64,000 nt of DNA, from assembly GCA_001599295.1 (NCBI GenBank), contig BCGN01000001.1, positions 2,232,001-2,296,000 of the forward strand, in the 5' to 3' direction. The stretch's first letter is position 1. Each line of letters starts with the position of its first letter. This DNA is from Sporopachydermia quercuum (Eukaryota > Ascomycota > Sporopachydermiomycetes > Sporopachydermiales > Sporopachydermiaceae). The position numbers and the translations under genes were made by a program. The notes under the pieces were generated by a model. The model worked only from the letters and a program-made list of their open reading frames with translations, did no database searches and had not been told where the DNA came from. Of the stretch, positions 32,107 to 42,775 are shown piece by piece.

Positions 32107-32841
32107 TTAGATAGTTGGAAAGACACATTCCTGAACCCACCACTTGTGTACTCGTATGTCATCTGTCAATTCTGGATGAAAACTAATGCCGAAGACGTTA
32201 CCTTGTTTAACAGCGACAATCTTTTCATCTTTCTTGCCTAGAATTTCCACCTCTTCAATGTGATAGTTTTCGTTTCTTGGTTTAACGGATGGTGCAACCA
32301 CATTTTTATCATCGTTCATATCCTCTGTAACAGCATTACTTAGTATTGACTTCACAATGGGAGCTCGGATAAAAACGCCAGGAAATGGTTTCGGTAAAAA
32401 CCTCAATTCTATAGCCTGCGAGAATGATTCCGTTTGACGACCAAAATGATTTCGCTCTACACAGACATCTAAACCTCCGATTAACTCTTGGCCTCCTCTT
32501 TTAACACGATCTGCCTCTTCGGCTAATAAAATCATTCCGGCACATGTTCCCCATGTCGGTTTCCTTTCAAACTTAACGAAGCTTCTCAAAGGCTCAAGCA
32601 ATCCAGTTCTTTCTGCAACCAGCGAGATCGCTGTGCTTTCTCCTCCTGGAATAATCAATGCATCGCACTCACTTAACTGTTCCGTCGTTCGGATTTCTTT
32701 TATAAAAGTTCGTTTCACACCTTTACTTTTCAGTATTTCATTCAATTCATCATCTTTCAATAGTTTTTCCAAACATGTGATGTGTTCTTTGAATGCCCCT
32801 TGCAGTGCAAGAACTCCAATCGTCAAATTTGTGTTTGTCAT
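32107..32841 (-). CDS. SNO1: Pyridoxal 5'-phosphate synthase glutaminase subunit (Pdx2/Sno)
   Basis: A 244-residue class I glutaminase of the PdxT/Pdx2 family. It opens with IGVLALQGAFKEH, has the oxyanion/Glu motif IIPGGEST (63-70) and the nucleophile Cys100 in WGTCAGMILLA. His222 and Glu224 (FHPELTDD) complete the triad. The family block VERNHFGRQTESF is also present, so it should be active. Role: it releases ammonia from glutamine for the Snz/Pdx1 synthase in vitamin B6 synthesis. In baker's yeast SNO and SNZ genes are divergent neighbours. Here the divergent neighbour is URC4, and no Pdx1 gene is in the window. Confidence 0.95.
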   Translation of the reverse strand: MTNTNLTIGVLALQGAFKEHITCLEKLLKDDELNEILKSKGVKRTFIKEIRTTEQLSECDALIIPGGESTAISLVAERTGLLEPLRSFVKFERKPTWGTCAGMILLAEEADRVKRGGQELIGGLDVCVERNHFGRQTESFSQAIELRFLPKPFPGVFIRAPIVKSILSNAVTEDMNDDKNVVAPSVKPRNENYHIEEVEILGKKDEKIVAVKQGNVFGISFHPELTDDIRVHKWWVQECVFPTI

Positions 32842-33750
32842 GGCTTTTGAATAGTAACAGCAAAAAGCAGTTAGACTTGTTATCTCAAGTCGCTTTCTAA
32901 AGTGAAAATAAAACTCTGCAATAGAACTACTCCAATCTTCAAATATTTTGTTTCAGCGATGTAAATAACCTTCAGCCTACTATTATTCTTCCACCACTAT
33001 CAATTGGTCCAGTAATGCAGATGATTGCAACAAGTATTCCAACAAAAATAGTACTTTTGGTTTGCTCCATACATAAATAATTCCGCAACGATTACTCATT
33101 TACTCTGATTGATGTATACGGGTAACACTAATTGGGTAATATGGCGCTTGGTCTGGTAAGGAGATATACTTACTCGTTCTTATTAGCCCAACTATTGTTA
33201 GGAATTATAACTAGCTATAAGCCGCTTTACTTAGCATATTAAAATTCAGACAACCAAGCAAATACTTAGCGCTCAAGAATAATGATATAAACTATAAAAT
33301 ACGATGTTCTTTCTCTGTTATAATACTGAAGGAACTGCCTATCGCCGTTATCAGTGTTGACAAAATTACACTTGACTATGCCTTAAAGTTTGCGCCCCAC
33401 GCAAAGTATTCNTTTTAGAAGAGCACTGTGGCTCATAAGTACTTTGTCCCAAAACGTTACCGGACAAACAAAAGTGCAGATTAAGAAACTTCCCGTCGGA
33501 TTCCATCGGATGATGTTTTGATGGTGTGTTACAAAGTTAATGAGAATAAAAGATAAGAGCTCTTGATAGATTTGTATATAAGACGAGATGTCCAATCTTT
33601 ACAGAGAAAGTATTTGATACATACTTGAAGAGTAATTCCTTATATTCCGATTTAATATGTGTTTTCAGTAGTTCTTTCAATTGGCAAGATTGTGGGCAAC
33701 CAAACTGGGTTTAATTGATATAATAGCGTAGATTGATAAGACTGCTTACA
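32842..33750. other. Divergent intergenic region (SNO1-like / URC4)
   Basis: 909 bases with promoters for a vitamin B6 gene and a uracil-catabolism gene. The 70-codon minus frame at 33383-33595 has no motif. No regulator site is recognised. Confidence 0.4.
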
Positions 33751-35073
33751 ATGACAACAGATAAACCGGTAATCACAGCAGAATATCTTCTAACAATTCC
33801 ATCCGTTAGAGCTAGAAGTACTGAGGTTTTTAATAAGGCGAAANCCAATAAATTAGAGAATTTTGACGTTGATTTGACACGTTTACCGTCAGCTGTTGAT
33901 TTCATTGTTGAACTGATTGCTCGTGATTATGGCACTGATTACTCAAGCATACCACCACATGGAAGATGGCAGCATTTTGAAGTTGGAAGTGAAAGGCTTG
34001 GAAATCTAATTGCTAAATGGGAAAAGGAAGGAATTGATAAGGAAGAAATTACTAGAAAATTAGTGGACCTGTTTGTCGTATCGGTTCTTTTAGATGCAGG
34101 TGCAGGAAACTTTTGGGTGTACACAGAAGAAAGCACAGGGCAACAGATAAATAGATCGGAAGGCATCGCTGTCGCATCTTTACACATGTTTGAAGATGGG
34201 TTCTTTTCTTCCTATTCAGTAGGTTCTGACAAATGCCAAGTGAATGGCTCAAAATTGGTCAATTTCACAGAAGATGACTTCAAAACTGGCTTTCAAGTAA
34301 GTGAAACTAACCCGCTGGAAGGAGTCTGTGGGAGATCACAATTGATTAAAGGTTTAGGTAAAGCTTTGGCTCATAATACTATATATTTTGGTGAAGATGG
34401 AAGACCGGGAAATATGATTAATTATTTGAAAACGCATTATTCTTCGAAAACTGAGAATGATAACACAATTGTGCAATTGGAAACGATATGGGAAGTTTTA
34501 ATGAAAGGTTTTTCAACTATATGGCCTGAAGGAAGAACTAANGTCGATGGTGTGTCGGTGGGGGACGCTTGGCCTATTAAAGTTCTCGGCTATAATGGAA
34601 AAGAAACTACACCTGAAGTCATAGTTCCCTTCCACAAGCTGACACAATGGTTATGCTACTCCTTGCTAGTACCAATGAAAAAAGTCCTTGGATGGAAAAT
34701 TGAAAACGAAACGTTACAAACAGGTTTACCTGAATATAGAAATGGTGGATTGCTTGTTGATTTTGAAGTGTTGAAATTGAAACCTGAAGTGTTTTCACGA
34801 GGTTTAACCCAACCTTTGAATAAAGGCGTCCCTGCTTTTACACCTGATGACGATGTTATAACTGAATGGAGGGCATGTACCGTTGGCTTTTTAGACTATC
34901 TTCTACCATTGGTTAACGAGAAACTAGGTCTCACTGGAACATCCGACGAATTGTCATTACCGCAATTATTAGAGGCTGGAACTTGGAAGGCCGGTAGAGA
35001 AATTGCTGCTCAAAAAAGACCTGAAACAAAAGGTCCACCTATAGANCTAATCAGTGATGGAACAGTTTTCTGA
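33751..35073 (+). CDS. URC4: Uracil catabolism protein 4 (DUF1688)
   Basis: A 440-residue protein of the DUF1688/Urc4 family. Recognised blocks are YLLTIPSVRARSTEVF, PSAVDFIVELIARDYG, IPPHGRWQHFEVG, VVSVLLDAGAGNFWVY, the SEGIAVASLHMFEDGFFSS region, and LTQWLCYSLLVPM near the C-terminus. Role known from Lachancea kluyveri: one of the URC genes needed to use uracil as nitrogen source by a route distinct from the classical reductive pathway; the exact reaction of Urc4 is not settled. The frame extends to 33733, but there only ATA/TTG-like codons precede the ATG at 33751 that gives the normal N-terminus MTTDKPVITAEYLL. No other URC gene is in the window, so they are not clustered here. Confidence 0.92.
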   Translation: MTTDKPVITAEYLLTIPSVRARSTEVFNKAKXNKLENFDVDLTRLPSAVDFIVELIARDYGTDYSSIPPHGRWQHFEVGSERLGNLIAKWEKEGIDKEEITRKLVDLFVVSVLLDAGAGNFWVYTEESTGQQINRSEGIAVASLHMFEDGFFSSYSVGSDKCQVNGSKLVNFTEDDFKTGFQVSETNPLEGVCGRSQLIKGLGKALAHNTIYFGEDGRPGNMINYLKTHYSSKTENDNTIVQLETIWEVLMKGFSTIWPEGRTXVDGVSVGDAWPIKVLGYNGKETTPEVIVPFHKLTQWLCYSLLVPMKKVLGWKIENETLQTGLPEYRNGGLLVDFEVLKLKPEVFSRGLTQPLNKGVPAFTPDDDVITEWRACTVGFLDYLLPLVNEKLGLTGTSDELSLPQLLEAGTWKAGREIAAQKRPETKGPPIXLISDGTVF

Positions 35074-36590
35074 AAAATTTTGTAGCACTGAATACATGAT
35101 ACGGAAGATTTTCGTATATATATGACAAATCTATTGATTATGTTATAGGTGGGTATGATAAAACGAACTACCTATAATAACTAATTAGTACTTTATTCCT
35201 TGCTGAAATATAAAACATATCGCAATAGAAATAAAATAGTTTTGAATAGATAAATATCAGCTACCAAGTAAAATGTGTTTTCTTCCATGATAATTAGTCA
35301 GAGAGATTCCCAACTTGNTTTATGATCATCATTTTATCTCATTCAGGTTCCATAGTGTTTCCAGGAATAAAAGATAAACTTACATTTTTTTACATTTTGT
35401 TTTACGATTTGTAATTTTTCAGTTTGATTACAACGTATTAAACAACAAGTCATCCTACTCGTGAACTTCTTTCTACGCTTCATAATGTTATCAATAATCA
35501 AAGCATAGGAACCACATAAGGAAGAAGAANGAAAGAGGATTTTATAGCTCAATCGCCTAATCNTTTGTGGTGGTTGTGTTGTTACTAAACAAATTCAGTC
35601 TCATAATTACTGCATGGATATATTTCATCATAAAAGGTATATTTCTCTCCTGCATACCTCCCATCCAATTGCTAGCCCAACACTAACTAGGCTACGATCT
35701 ATCAACGAACTAACTACCCTGGATTTATCAGACTCCAACGAACCATTTTGCCCAATCCAATCTTCCCTGACAAATATTCCAATTTCAACATTTAGTTGAT
35801 CCCGAAATTAACCATATTGTACTGATCTCCTACAAACTCCTCTTTCTTCTTTTAGGCTCCAAATCATGAATAAATCATGACTTCAAATACCCCGTTCCCC
35901 ATTCTCTACAGCATAACGTCTCAGCTCGTATNATACACTTTAATTATCAAGAACTTTATTTTTTTTCCACACCCTTCGAATAAGTAAGTTTTCATATCAA
36001 CAAAAAATAGTGAAAAATTTCAGTGTCAGGGATTTAAAGTTGGGCTACTGTTGTTCGATTTTTCCCTTCCGAGTTGATTTCTGCCCTTAGAAAAGAGCAA
36101 GCGGCGAGGTATCAACAAGTTATAGGAATTTTTTCTTTGGATCATACTGGTATTGGAATACGTGTATTTATATAATCGTATATAAAGGGTTGTATTGAAA
36201 GAATACGAGGATCGCAATATCTTTCTTTAGTATTAAAAGACTNATTGCTCAATAAACCCGCGAGACAGACAGACGGGCACTATCTATTAGTATATGAGAT
36301 TTTAGCACAGTGTGAATTTATTTTATTCCAGACCTTGATCGTACTTCTAAGAAAGTCATTGTAAGTGAATAGTTTACTTTAATTGAATGGTAATTCAGTT
36401 GTCGGGGAAGCGAATACGGATTCACATATTTGATCTTCTGCCGTTTTATTTGATTTATATGTGAAGTAATGATTGTGACTTTTCGAGCTGCTTCTAACTT
36501 ATNGNCAACAGGTGATCTATAAGAGTGCCGAAAACTTGATAATTGAAGTACTAAAAATAAAATAAAGAAGGTCTAAGATATCTGAACGAA
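35074..36590. other. Intergenic, upstream of the Caprin-like gene
   Basis: 1.5 kb without a supported protein gene. The right-hand part holds the leader and a probable 5'UTR intron (36361-36511). A short GACA repeat (GACAGACAGACGGG) sits near 36262. Frames of 60-69 codons here show no motif. Confidence 0.45.
36361..36511 (+). other. Probable 5'UTR intron of the Caprin-like gene
   Basis: A GTAAGT donor at 36361, a TTCTAAC branch site at 36492-36498 and a CAG acceptor ending at 36511 give a 151-nt intron. It ends 79 bases before the ATG at 36591. All three signals match coding introns of this window. Leader introns in yeasts often raise expression of abundant mRNAs. Confidence 0.5.
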
Positions 36591-37889
36591 ATGCCACATA
36601 AAGAAGAAAAAGTTGATGTTTCAAAGGAATCTACTCCTATTGCAGATCAGGAAGTAAAGAACGGATCAAGCAAAACTGAACTTGCAGATCTTATAGGCAA
36701 AAGGATCAGAAATCTACAAAAGAGGAAACAGAAGCTCGATAAATACGCTGAACAGGTTGAAAAGAATGGTGAAGAAAATCATGGTTTGAATAAAGATCAG
36801 TACGAAGCTTTACAGCATAAGGAATCTGTTGAAGCTCCTTTGAAGGAACTTANTGATGTTCACTACTTGTATCAAGTTGAACTTGTAAAAAGAGAAGAAG
36901 AAATCAGCAAGATCAAAGAAGGTGCTGAAAATCGATTGAAAGAATCAGTTGAATCAGTAAGAAAAGAACTTGCTGCCGAATCTGTTTCAAAAATTGATTT
37001 AATTACTAAGTTTTTACGTACTGTTAGTTGGATCACACATATCAAGGATGATTCTAATCCCACTAGTTTGGATAATGCCTTAACCAAACTACTGACAGGG
37101 ATTTATGCTAGTGATGGACAATCTTTAGAGATTGTTGAGAAGTTGTTTAAGGGTTCTGAGAACGATATTATTGAAGACAATATTAGTTATCATCTTGTTA
37201 AAACACTTTGTTTGAAAGACCCTGAAGAATTGGTTGCGTTTTATGAGAAAGTTAAGGTTTCTCCTGTTGTTGAGGAAGTGGATGAGAAAGCTTCAAAACA
37301 AGAGGAAAATAGTGAGAATAGTGAAGAGAAACAACAGAAGGAAAATGGAGAAAAGGTAGATGAGAATATAGAAGAAAAAACTGGAGAAAAGGTTATTGAA
37401 GAAGAACCAAAGAAAGATGAAAAGTCGGAAGAAGTCACAAATGAAGTCGAACAAAAGGTTGAAAGTAGTGAAGTTGTTACTCCTGAAAATATCAAATCTG
37501 AAGGAGTTAGAGCCACAACAGAATCAGAAGTTTCTGCAACTAAACAGGGGTCACCAAAAAGTAAGAAAGAAAGATCTCCTTCCCCAGAAAATAAGTCCGG
37601 AAATGATAAGAAGAGTCAAAGAAACAAAAAACCAAAAGCGCCTGAACCTGATGAGAATGGATTTATTCCAGCCCCATCTCGTCATAGAAAACCAGTAAAC
37701 AAAAGCAATAATACCAGTAATACCAATAGTAAACCATTCAGGAAAAACTACAGAAAAAAGGATGATGAGAAATCATTATCTAACAAGCATGAAAATGGTA
37801 ATGGACATTCCAAATCTCTCAAATCTGCTAATGAGTCTACCAATGCTGTATCGTCTTTCAAGCAAAGAAAGGCTGTTGCCGCTAACTGA
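36591..37889 (+). CDS. Caprin-like coiled-coil protein, probable RNA-granule factor
   Basis: 432 residues. Residues 34-100 (IGKRIRNLQKRKQKLDKYAE…NGLNKDQYEAL) resemble the first homology region of animal Caprin-1, where IxKKLRNLEKKKxKLDxY is followed by LNxDQxxAV. A long helical stretch follows (to about 150), then a mixed helical domain (160-225) and a Glu/Lys-rich region. The tail holds ENGFIPAPSRHRKP and a basic, Asn/Ser-rich end (KPFRKNYRKK) suited to RNA binding. Animal Caprin binds mRNA and G3BP in stress granules. A direct link is inferred from the short motif only. Codon use looks favourable for good expression, which fits the probable leader intron. Confidence 0.6.
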   Translation: MPHKEEKVDVSKESTPIADQEVKNGSSKTELADLIGKRIRNLQKRKQKLDKYAEQVEKNGEENHGLNKDQYEALQHKESVEAPLKELXDVHYLYQVELVKREEEISKIKEGAENRLKESVESVRKELAAESVSKIDLITKFLRTVSWITHIKDDSNPTSLDNALTKLLTGIYASDGQSLEIVEKLFKGSENDIIEDNISYHLVKTLCLKDPEELVAFYEKVKVSPVVEEVDEKASKQEENSENSEEKQQKENGEKVDENIEEKTGEKVIEEEPKKDEKSEEVTNEVEQKVESSEVVTPENIKSEGVRATTESEVSATKQGSPKSKKERSPSPENKSGNDKKSQRNKKPKAPEPDENGFIPAPSRHRKPVNKSNNTSNTNSKPFRKNYRKKDDEKSLSNKHENGNGHSKSLKSANESTNAVSSFKQRKAVAAN

Positions 37890-39120
37890 TAATGCTATCT
37901 GTGTCTATGGTTGTTATCATGATGATTTGTACTATGCTATCAAACCTGCATTTCCGATTCTATGATTCTTTTTTGCTTAGCTGATGTCATAATTCTCATA
38001 TCTTTCATTACCATAATCTCAGATCACATGAACATTCTCATGAAGTTTATGTGGGATATTACCTTTAAATACCTAATAGTCGCATTCCTACATCACTAAT
38101 ATACTAGTCATTTTATCATGTACGAAAGTTAAGCATAACGAGTAATGAATAATAAATTTAATTTGTATTATCCTACATTTTTCCTAGTATTTTTTTCATT
38201 CGATTCATAGCATTCATAGAAACCTAGTAAGCATGAACAGTGTAATGGAATGTATGTGTTCTTGGAGACACCTTAGATATAGAACCATCAATTGATGATC
38301 TAAGACGTACTATGATGCACATGTTATGACTTCATTCTAGCATTCTTAACAATCGACAAAATCAACCGTGAAGTACCTCCTTTTCACCCGTGCTTACCAA
38401 AACGGTTTGCAGTGGGTAACTTATGAATGTAGAGTTTTCAACAAGAAGGAAGTTTCGAATGCCCATTTTCTTACTATATATTGGCCTTACAGAACAGCAC
38501 TGTACCTGTGTCGATTGCATTTACATTGTTGTCAAGATAAATTTCAGTACATTTATCAATTATTATTTTTGATTATTAAAATTATTCACTAGTATTGAAT
38601 ATCAATGATCAAGCGGTATTATTAGATTCATTTTTTGATGGATTATTCGTTGATTATATTTTGAGTATTAGTTGAAACACGACATTAACAATAGAAAGGA
38701 AGAAGAAAAGCACCAGAAGATTTTTTTTGAGTTTTTCGCATTGTGAACTTCTCACTGTGCATATGCATGGATAAGTTTCATAGCAGTACCATATAATTTA
38801 GCAAATGGAAGGTTAACTCAAGCAAAAGTAATAAGTTTGAATATCAATCGAATTGATTGTGTATTCTGGAGAACAACGTAATAAAATATGAAGCAAAGAT
38901 CATTACCAAGCTCTTATAAATATACCTATTCATGGTAGATTAATTCGAAGTATAAGGTGTGCTTGTTCCGTTCCAATGAGGTATACTTTCACTGCAACGC
39001 TCGCTATCTACAATTAACTCACAATTACCGATTGATTGCCTTTTATTTTAAACATTTACCAAGAAAATCATATTAGAGCATTTTACATAACGGAAACATA
39101 GAAATACAAATTGATTTTAG
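37890..39120. other. Convergent gap (Caprin-like / SUB1)
   Basis: 1.2 kb between two 3' ends. The 74-codon frame near 38368 begins at GTG-like context and lacks motifs. No RNA gene is recognised, although the length is more than two 3' flanks need. Confidence 0.4.
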
Positions 39121-39816
39121 CTACTCTTCTTCTGATTCATCATCATCTTTGTTCTCTTCTTGTTTTACCCTAGGAGCCCCAGTGGCTCCACTTTCATCAA
39201 TAGTTATCTCTGACTCTTCATAAGAATGATCGCTGGCTCCATAACCATCATCGTCCTTTGATTCAGTTGATTCCAATTTAGAAGGTTCAACAGGTTTCTT
39301 TCCTGATGTTTGTTTTTTCTCTTCTGTAGCACTACTCTCAGGTTTCTCTGTTTTTGCCTTCTTAGGTTGTGATTCGGGGTTCAAATCACTCAATGCTCCG
39401 TTAATAGCATTCTTATGCGCCAACAACTCTAACCAAACTTCCTCAGTTAATGATATACCCTATTATTGTTAGTATTCAATAAGTAAATATGATTCTCAAC
39501 AGCTCATTTTTCCATACCTTTTTTGTGGGCTTCAGTTCTTGGGTTTTATAATCCTTATAGAACTCTCTAATATCTACTAGGTTGATATCATTGAACTTTC
39601 TCACAGTAACTCGTTTGTTCTTTCCCAGCTATAAATCTTGTTAGAAACAACTCATGCTCACAAAAACAGTCAATTGATGGGTAATTGATGCAAAATTCAA
39701 CGGCATTCACGTACATCAAACACAGCATCATTAGTTGATGCTTCAAACGTTTCTGTAGTTTGCTCTTTGTTGATATAGGCCCTCTTTTTGAAGTTGCCTT
39801 TACTAAACCGTGACAT
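39121..39816 (-). CDS. SUB1: Transcriptional coactivator PC4/Sub1
   Basis: Three exons on the minus strand, 39715-39816, 39518-39628 and 39121-39459, joining to 183 residues. Donors are GTACGT and GTATGG; branch sites are TTCTAAC and ATACTAAC; acceptors are ATAG. The joined PC4 domain (about 29-90) reads AVFD-LGKNKRVTVRKFND, then INLVDIREFYKDY, ELKPTKK-GISLTEEVWLEL. That is the complete ssDNA-binding fold. The remaining 90 residues are Lys/Glu/Ser/Asp-rich and very acidic at the end (DDDESEEE). Role: ssDNA-binding coactivator in Pol II initiation, termination and DNA repair. Baker's yeast SUB1 has no intron and is longer. The first exon is basic (FSKGNFKKRAY). Confidence 0.93.
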
Positions 39817-40899
39817 TATGATTCTTCTGTATAAACTATTTAGGACTATTTCTACTGGGTTCAAGCAATTGGTTCAAACAATTGATCCCTCTTTCTTTTC
39901 TTTACTTCTTTTTTCAACCTGTTCTTTTCTTTATAATCAATGATAGATCAAAACATATTTGAAATACTTCTTGTATCAATAGTTGACAGGATATAGAACG
40001 GAGCACGTGATGTCTCGAGCTGCCCCTGCGTTGGTCTGCGTAGGTGAAGGCTGAACAAAGTAGAAAAGAACTGCCAACGAACAACTCCAACAGATTTATA
40101 ATGGAAATTATAGAAAAGATATTGTGAAATTGACTCAAGCTGTTTTTCTTTATTAATAAACAAANAATTAGAACGTTTACAGTCACCAACAATTAATAGA
40201 TGGCTTGTCATGTATTGCACTCCTATGATCTACTTGATGACATTTACCCTTTTTGATTACGCCATACGTAATCATTTATCTTGAGTGCTTCTTGTCACCA
40301 ATCATTTGGATAAAAGAAATACTATATCTTTCTTTCGCTTTGACTACTATACAATTCGCACGTAAAGAAGGGCAAAGAAATGAATGACTTATAAGAAAAA
40401 TAGGACGCAGTTGATCCAATGATTAAGCTGAATTGTAGTTTCTCTCTATATAACTGTTGATCTTTGGTCTGATGTATTGGACAAACCTTACGATATCAGC
40501 TCATGTTATTCGAGTAAATGTATGTAACGTAACATATATTCCCATTGAGTTAGTTAGATCAAATCATATAAAAATTCAAGTGAGAATACATAATCTCATA
40601 ATAATAAGTGATAAACAAATGACATTGAACGTAATAACCCATTTCTCTCCTTCATATTAACCATAACAGAAATCTTCAAAACAAAACTTATCAATTATTA
40701 ACAGAACAAAGTGATCACCATTAACAGTGATATCTTGTCGATTAATCAAATCAATACTATAAACCTCCAAGGTACCAGCCCTTGACATTCTTAATAATTC
40801 TATACATATAAAAGTCTCAAAGTATTTGAGCTGGTTTTAATCAGTACCTTTGCATCAAGTAACAAGCACACCATATACTATATAGTAAAAAACCACTAT
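39817..40899. other. Intergenic (SUB1 upstream side)
   Basis: Tandem gap of 1083 bases between minus-strand genes. The overlapping 90-92 codon frames at 39914-40220 are in different phases and begin at non-conserved sites. No element is recognised. Confidence 0.4.
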
Positions 40900-41487
40900 C
40901 TAGATGGAGAGCTGGTCAATCGAAACACGATCACTAGATAACCGACGACTTGGCTGTAGTAAATAAAAGCGTTCTTGCCCATCAGAAGTTTTCCCACCAA
41001 TCCACCATCTTTCAGAGTTGAGATTGTTCCCAGCTCCCGCAACACCTTGTAACGAAGGTGAGCTGGATGAAGAGCTTATTGGTTGCAAGGATCCACTATT
41101 TGGTGCTATAACATTGGAATGCGAGTTTGAAGACGTTGTGGAAATGGAATTGATAGAAGAATCTGAAAATGAAGATGATCCGCTTGAAGAGTTGCTGTTA
41201 CTATTTCCTGAGAAAGGTAATGCGGTAGAAGAGCTGGGCGAGGAAGATAACACGCGGGATGATTTCTGGAAGAAGTCAAATTGAGACTGAGGGACAGGCA
41301 ACGGTTGAGTAACTTGTGAGAATGATTCTGAAAGCTGAGAATTTTGTCCGTTTGATTCGGGAGCTATTGAAGGTTGAGGTGTTGTATGACCAGATGATGC
41401 AGTACTTGTAGCTGACGCAGTGGCTGGAGGTACCATAGACGAGATCGTTCCCAGTAAATAAGTTAAGAAAGGTTTAGTTGAAGGCAT
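40900..41487 (-). CDS. Ser-rich protein with conserved-looking C-terminal WWIGG tail
   Basis: 195 residues from the ATG at 41487; upstream codons open only through TTG. The N-terminus MPSTKPFLTYLLGTISS could be a short amphipathic or membrane-associated segment. Residues 25-150 are low complexity (Ser, Asn, Gln, Pro, Thr). The last 40 residues are of higher complexity: NSERWWIGGKTSDGQERFYLL and RRLSSDRVSIDQLSI. The tail has the RRxSxDRxSxD phospho-site look seen at the ends of some small fungal proteins. I cannot name the family with certainty. The opposite strand is open and Glu/Leu-rich over the Ser-rich part, a shadow. Confidence 0.6.
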   Translation of the reverse strand: MPSTKPFLTYLLGTISSMVPPATASATSTASSGHTTPQPSIAPESNGQNSQLSESFSQVTQPLPVPQSQFDFFQKSSRVLSSSPSSSTALPFSGNSNSNSSSGSSSFSDSSINSISTTSSNSHSNVIAPNSGSLQPISSSSSSPSLQGVAGAGNNLNSERWWIGGKTSDGQERFYLLQPSRRLSSDRVSIDQLSI

Positions 41488-42775
41488 ATTCGATTCAATA
41501 AACAAAAAGAAGTGTTGCTAACTTTGTTAAAAAAACTAGAAACAAGTCCACTAGAGCGGAATATTATTGGTACATGAGACCTTAATCATTCCACTTATCC
41601 AATAGTTGTTCTCTATTCAACCCTTTTATCTGCCACCATTAACACCATGGATACACAGCTGATAACAGAGAACAAGGCTATTCTGCTCGTTAGTAAGAGT
41701 CAACAATGGCTTGATAGGAATATTGCTATGATATAGCCTACCAAGTATCAATATTTGCGTTATATCTGACATACACTGGATCACCAACAAATACGTAGAT
41801 ATAATACACCTAGTTGCGATAAGAGGGTCCAATGTGCAGTCTGAGTGAGATAGACAATAATAAGCAAACCAAGTGACAAGAGCCCGTTATATATAAATAC
41901 AGAGCTAAGATTTAAGAAATTTCCCACTCCACTTACCAGAGCAATTTTCTTGATATCACTAATTAATCGAATTATTCATCAGATTTGTTTAATGAGATAA
42001 GGAAAACATAGGAATGATGATAGTAGATGAATTTTATAAAGTTAGGACAGAAGGAGCCAAACAAATGAAGCCGAAAATCGGAATGGGAAGTATGTAGATG
42101 TGCAGTTGATACTGCAACAACATGCAACAAANAAACCTTAAATAATTCGTAATTCGTAAATGAGGTGAGACTTCTGATGGTTAATGATTGTCCATAGTCC
42201 ACATGATAACGGGATGAGTCGACCTGCAGATGATGAGCTTCTATATGTATATATGAATATATTTTGATACACCATTCAAAGCCTAGTACCTTGAACCTAC
42301 CTATAATAGTTTATGAATTATTTTAAACGTATTCAGAAAAGGAAATACGTTGTATGCTATACTTCATTCTACCAGCTGTGCCTTCGATTAATGATTACCT
42401 AATTAAATAATACTCAGATCACGCGTAATTTTCATCACTTATTTCAACCAATTGGCATTAGATAAATGCATTAGTATGACAGTCTGTAAGACATAAGACA
42501 CAGCTGATTCATTGTACAAGTAAATAGCATTATTGAGAGCGTTTGCTATCAAATCAGTTCATTGTCACATTTACTGTCATGACATTATACAATCTATGAT
42601 TGATTGATTGACTGATGCTCATTTTTTAACACCACTTATGTGATATAGAAAGATTCACTATATTGATGAATATTTTTCGACAATAACTTGCGTGATATTG
42701 TAATTATTATATTGATTAACATAGAGAATCATATTCTTGATTAATCATTACGTATAATTATTTCGATTGTTCAAA
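41488..42775. other. Divergent intergenic region (Ser-rich protein / QCR10)
   Basis: 1.3 kb, AT-rich. No supported gene; small frames on the minus strand lack motifs. It holds the promoters of both flanking genes. Confidence 0.4.

Noticed and set aside
41018-41284. Glu/Leu-rich plus-strand frame
   Set aside because: Antisense shadow of the Ser-rich protein on the minus strand.
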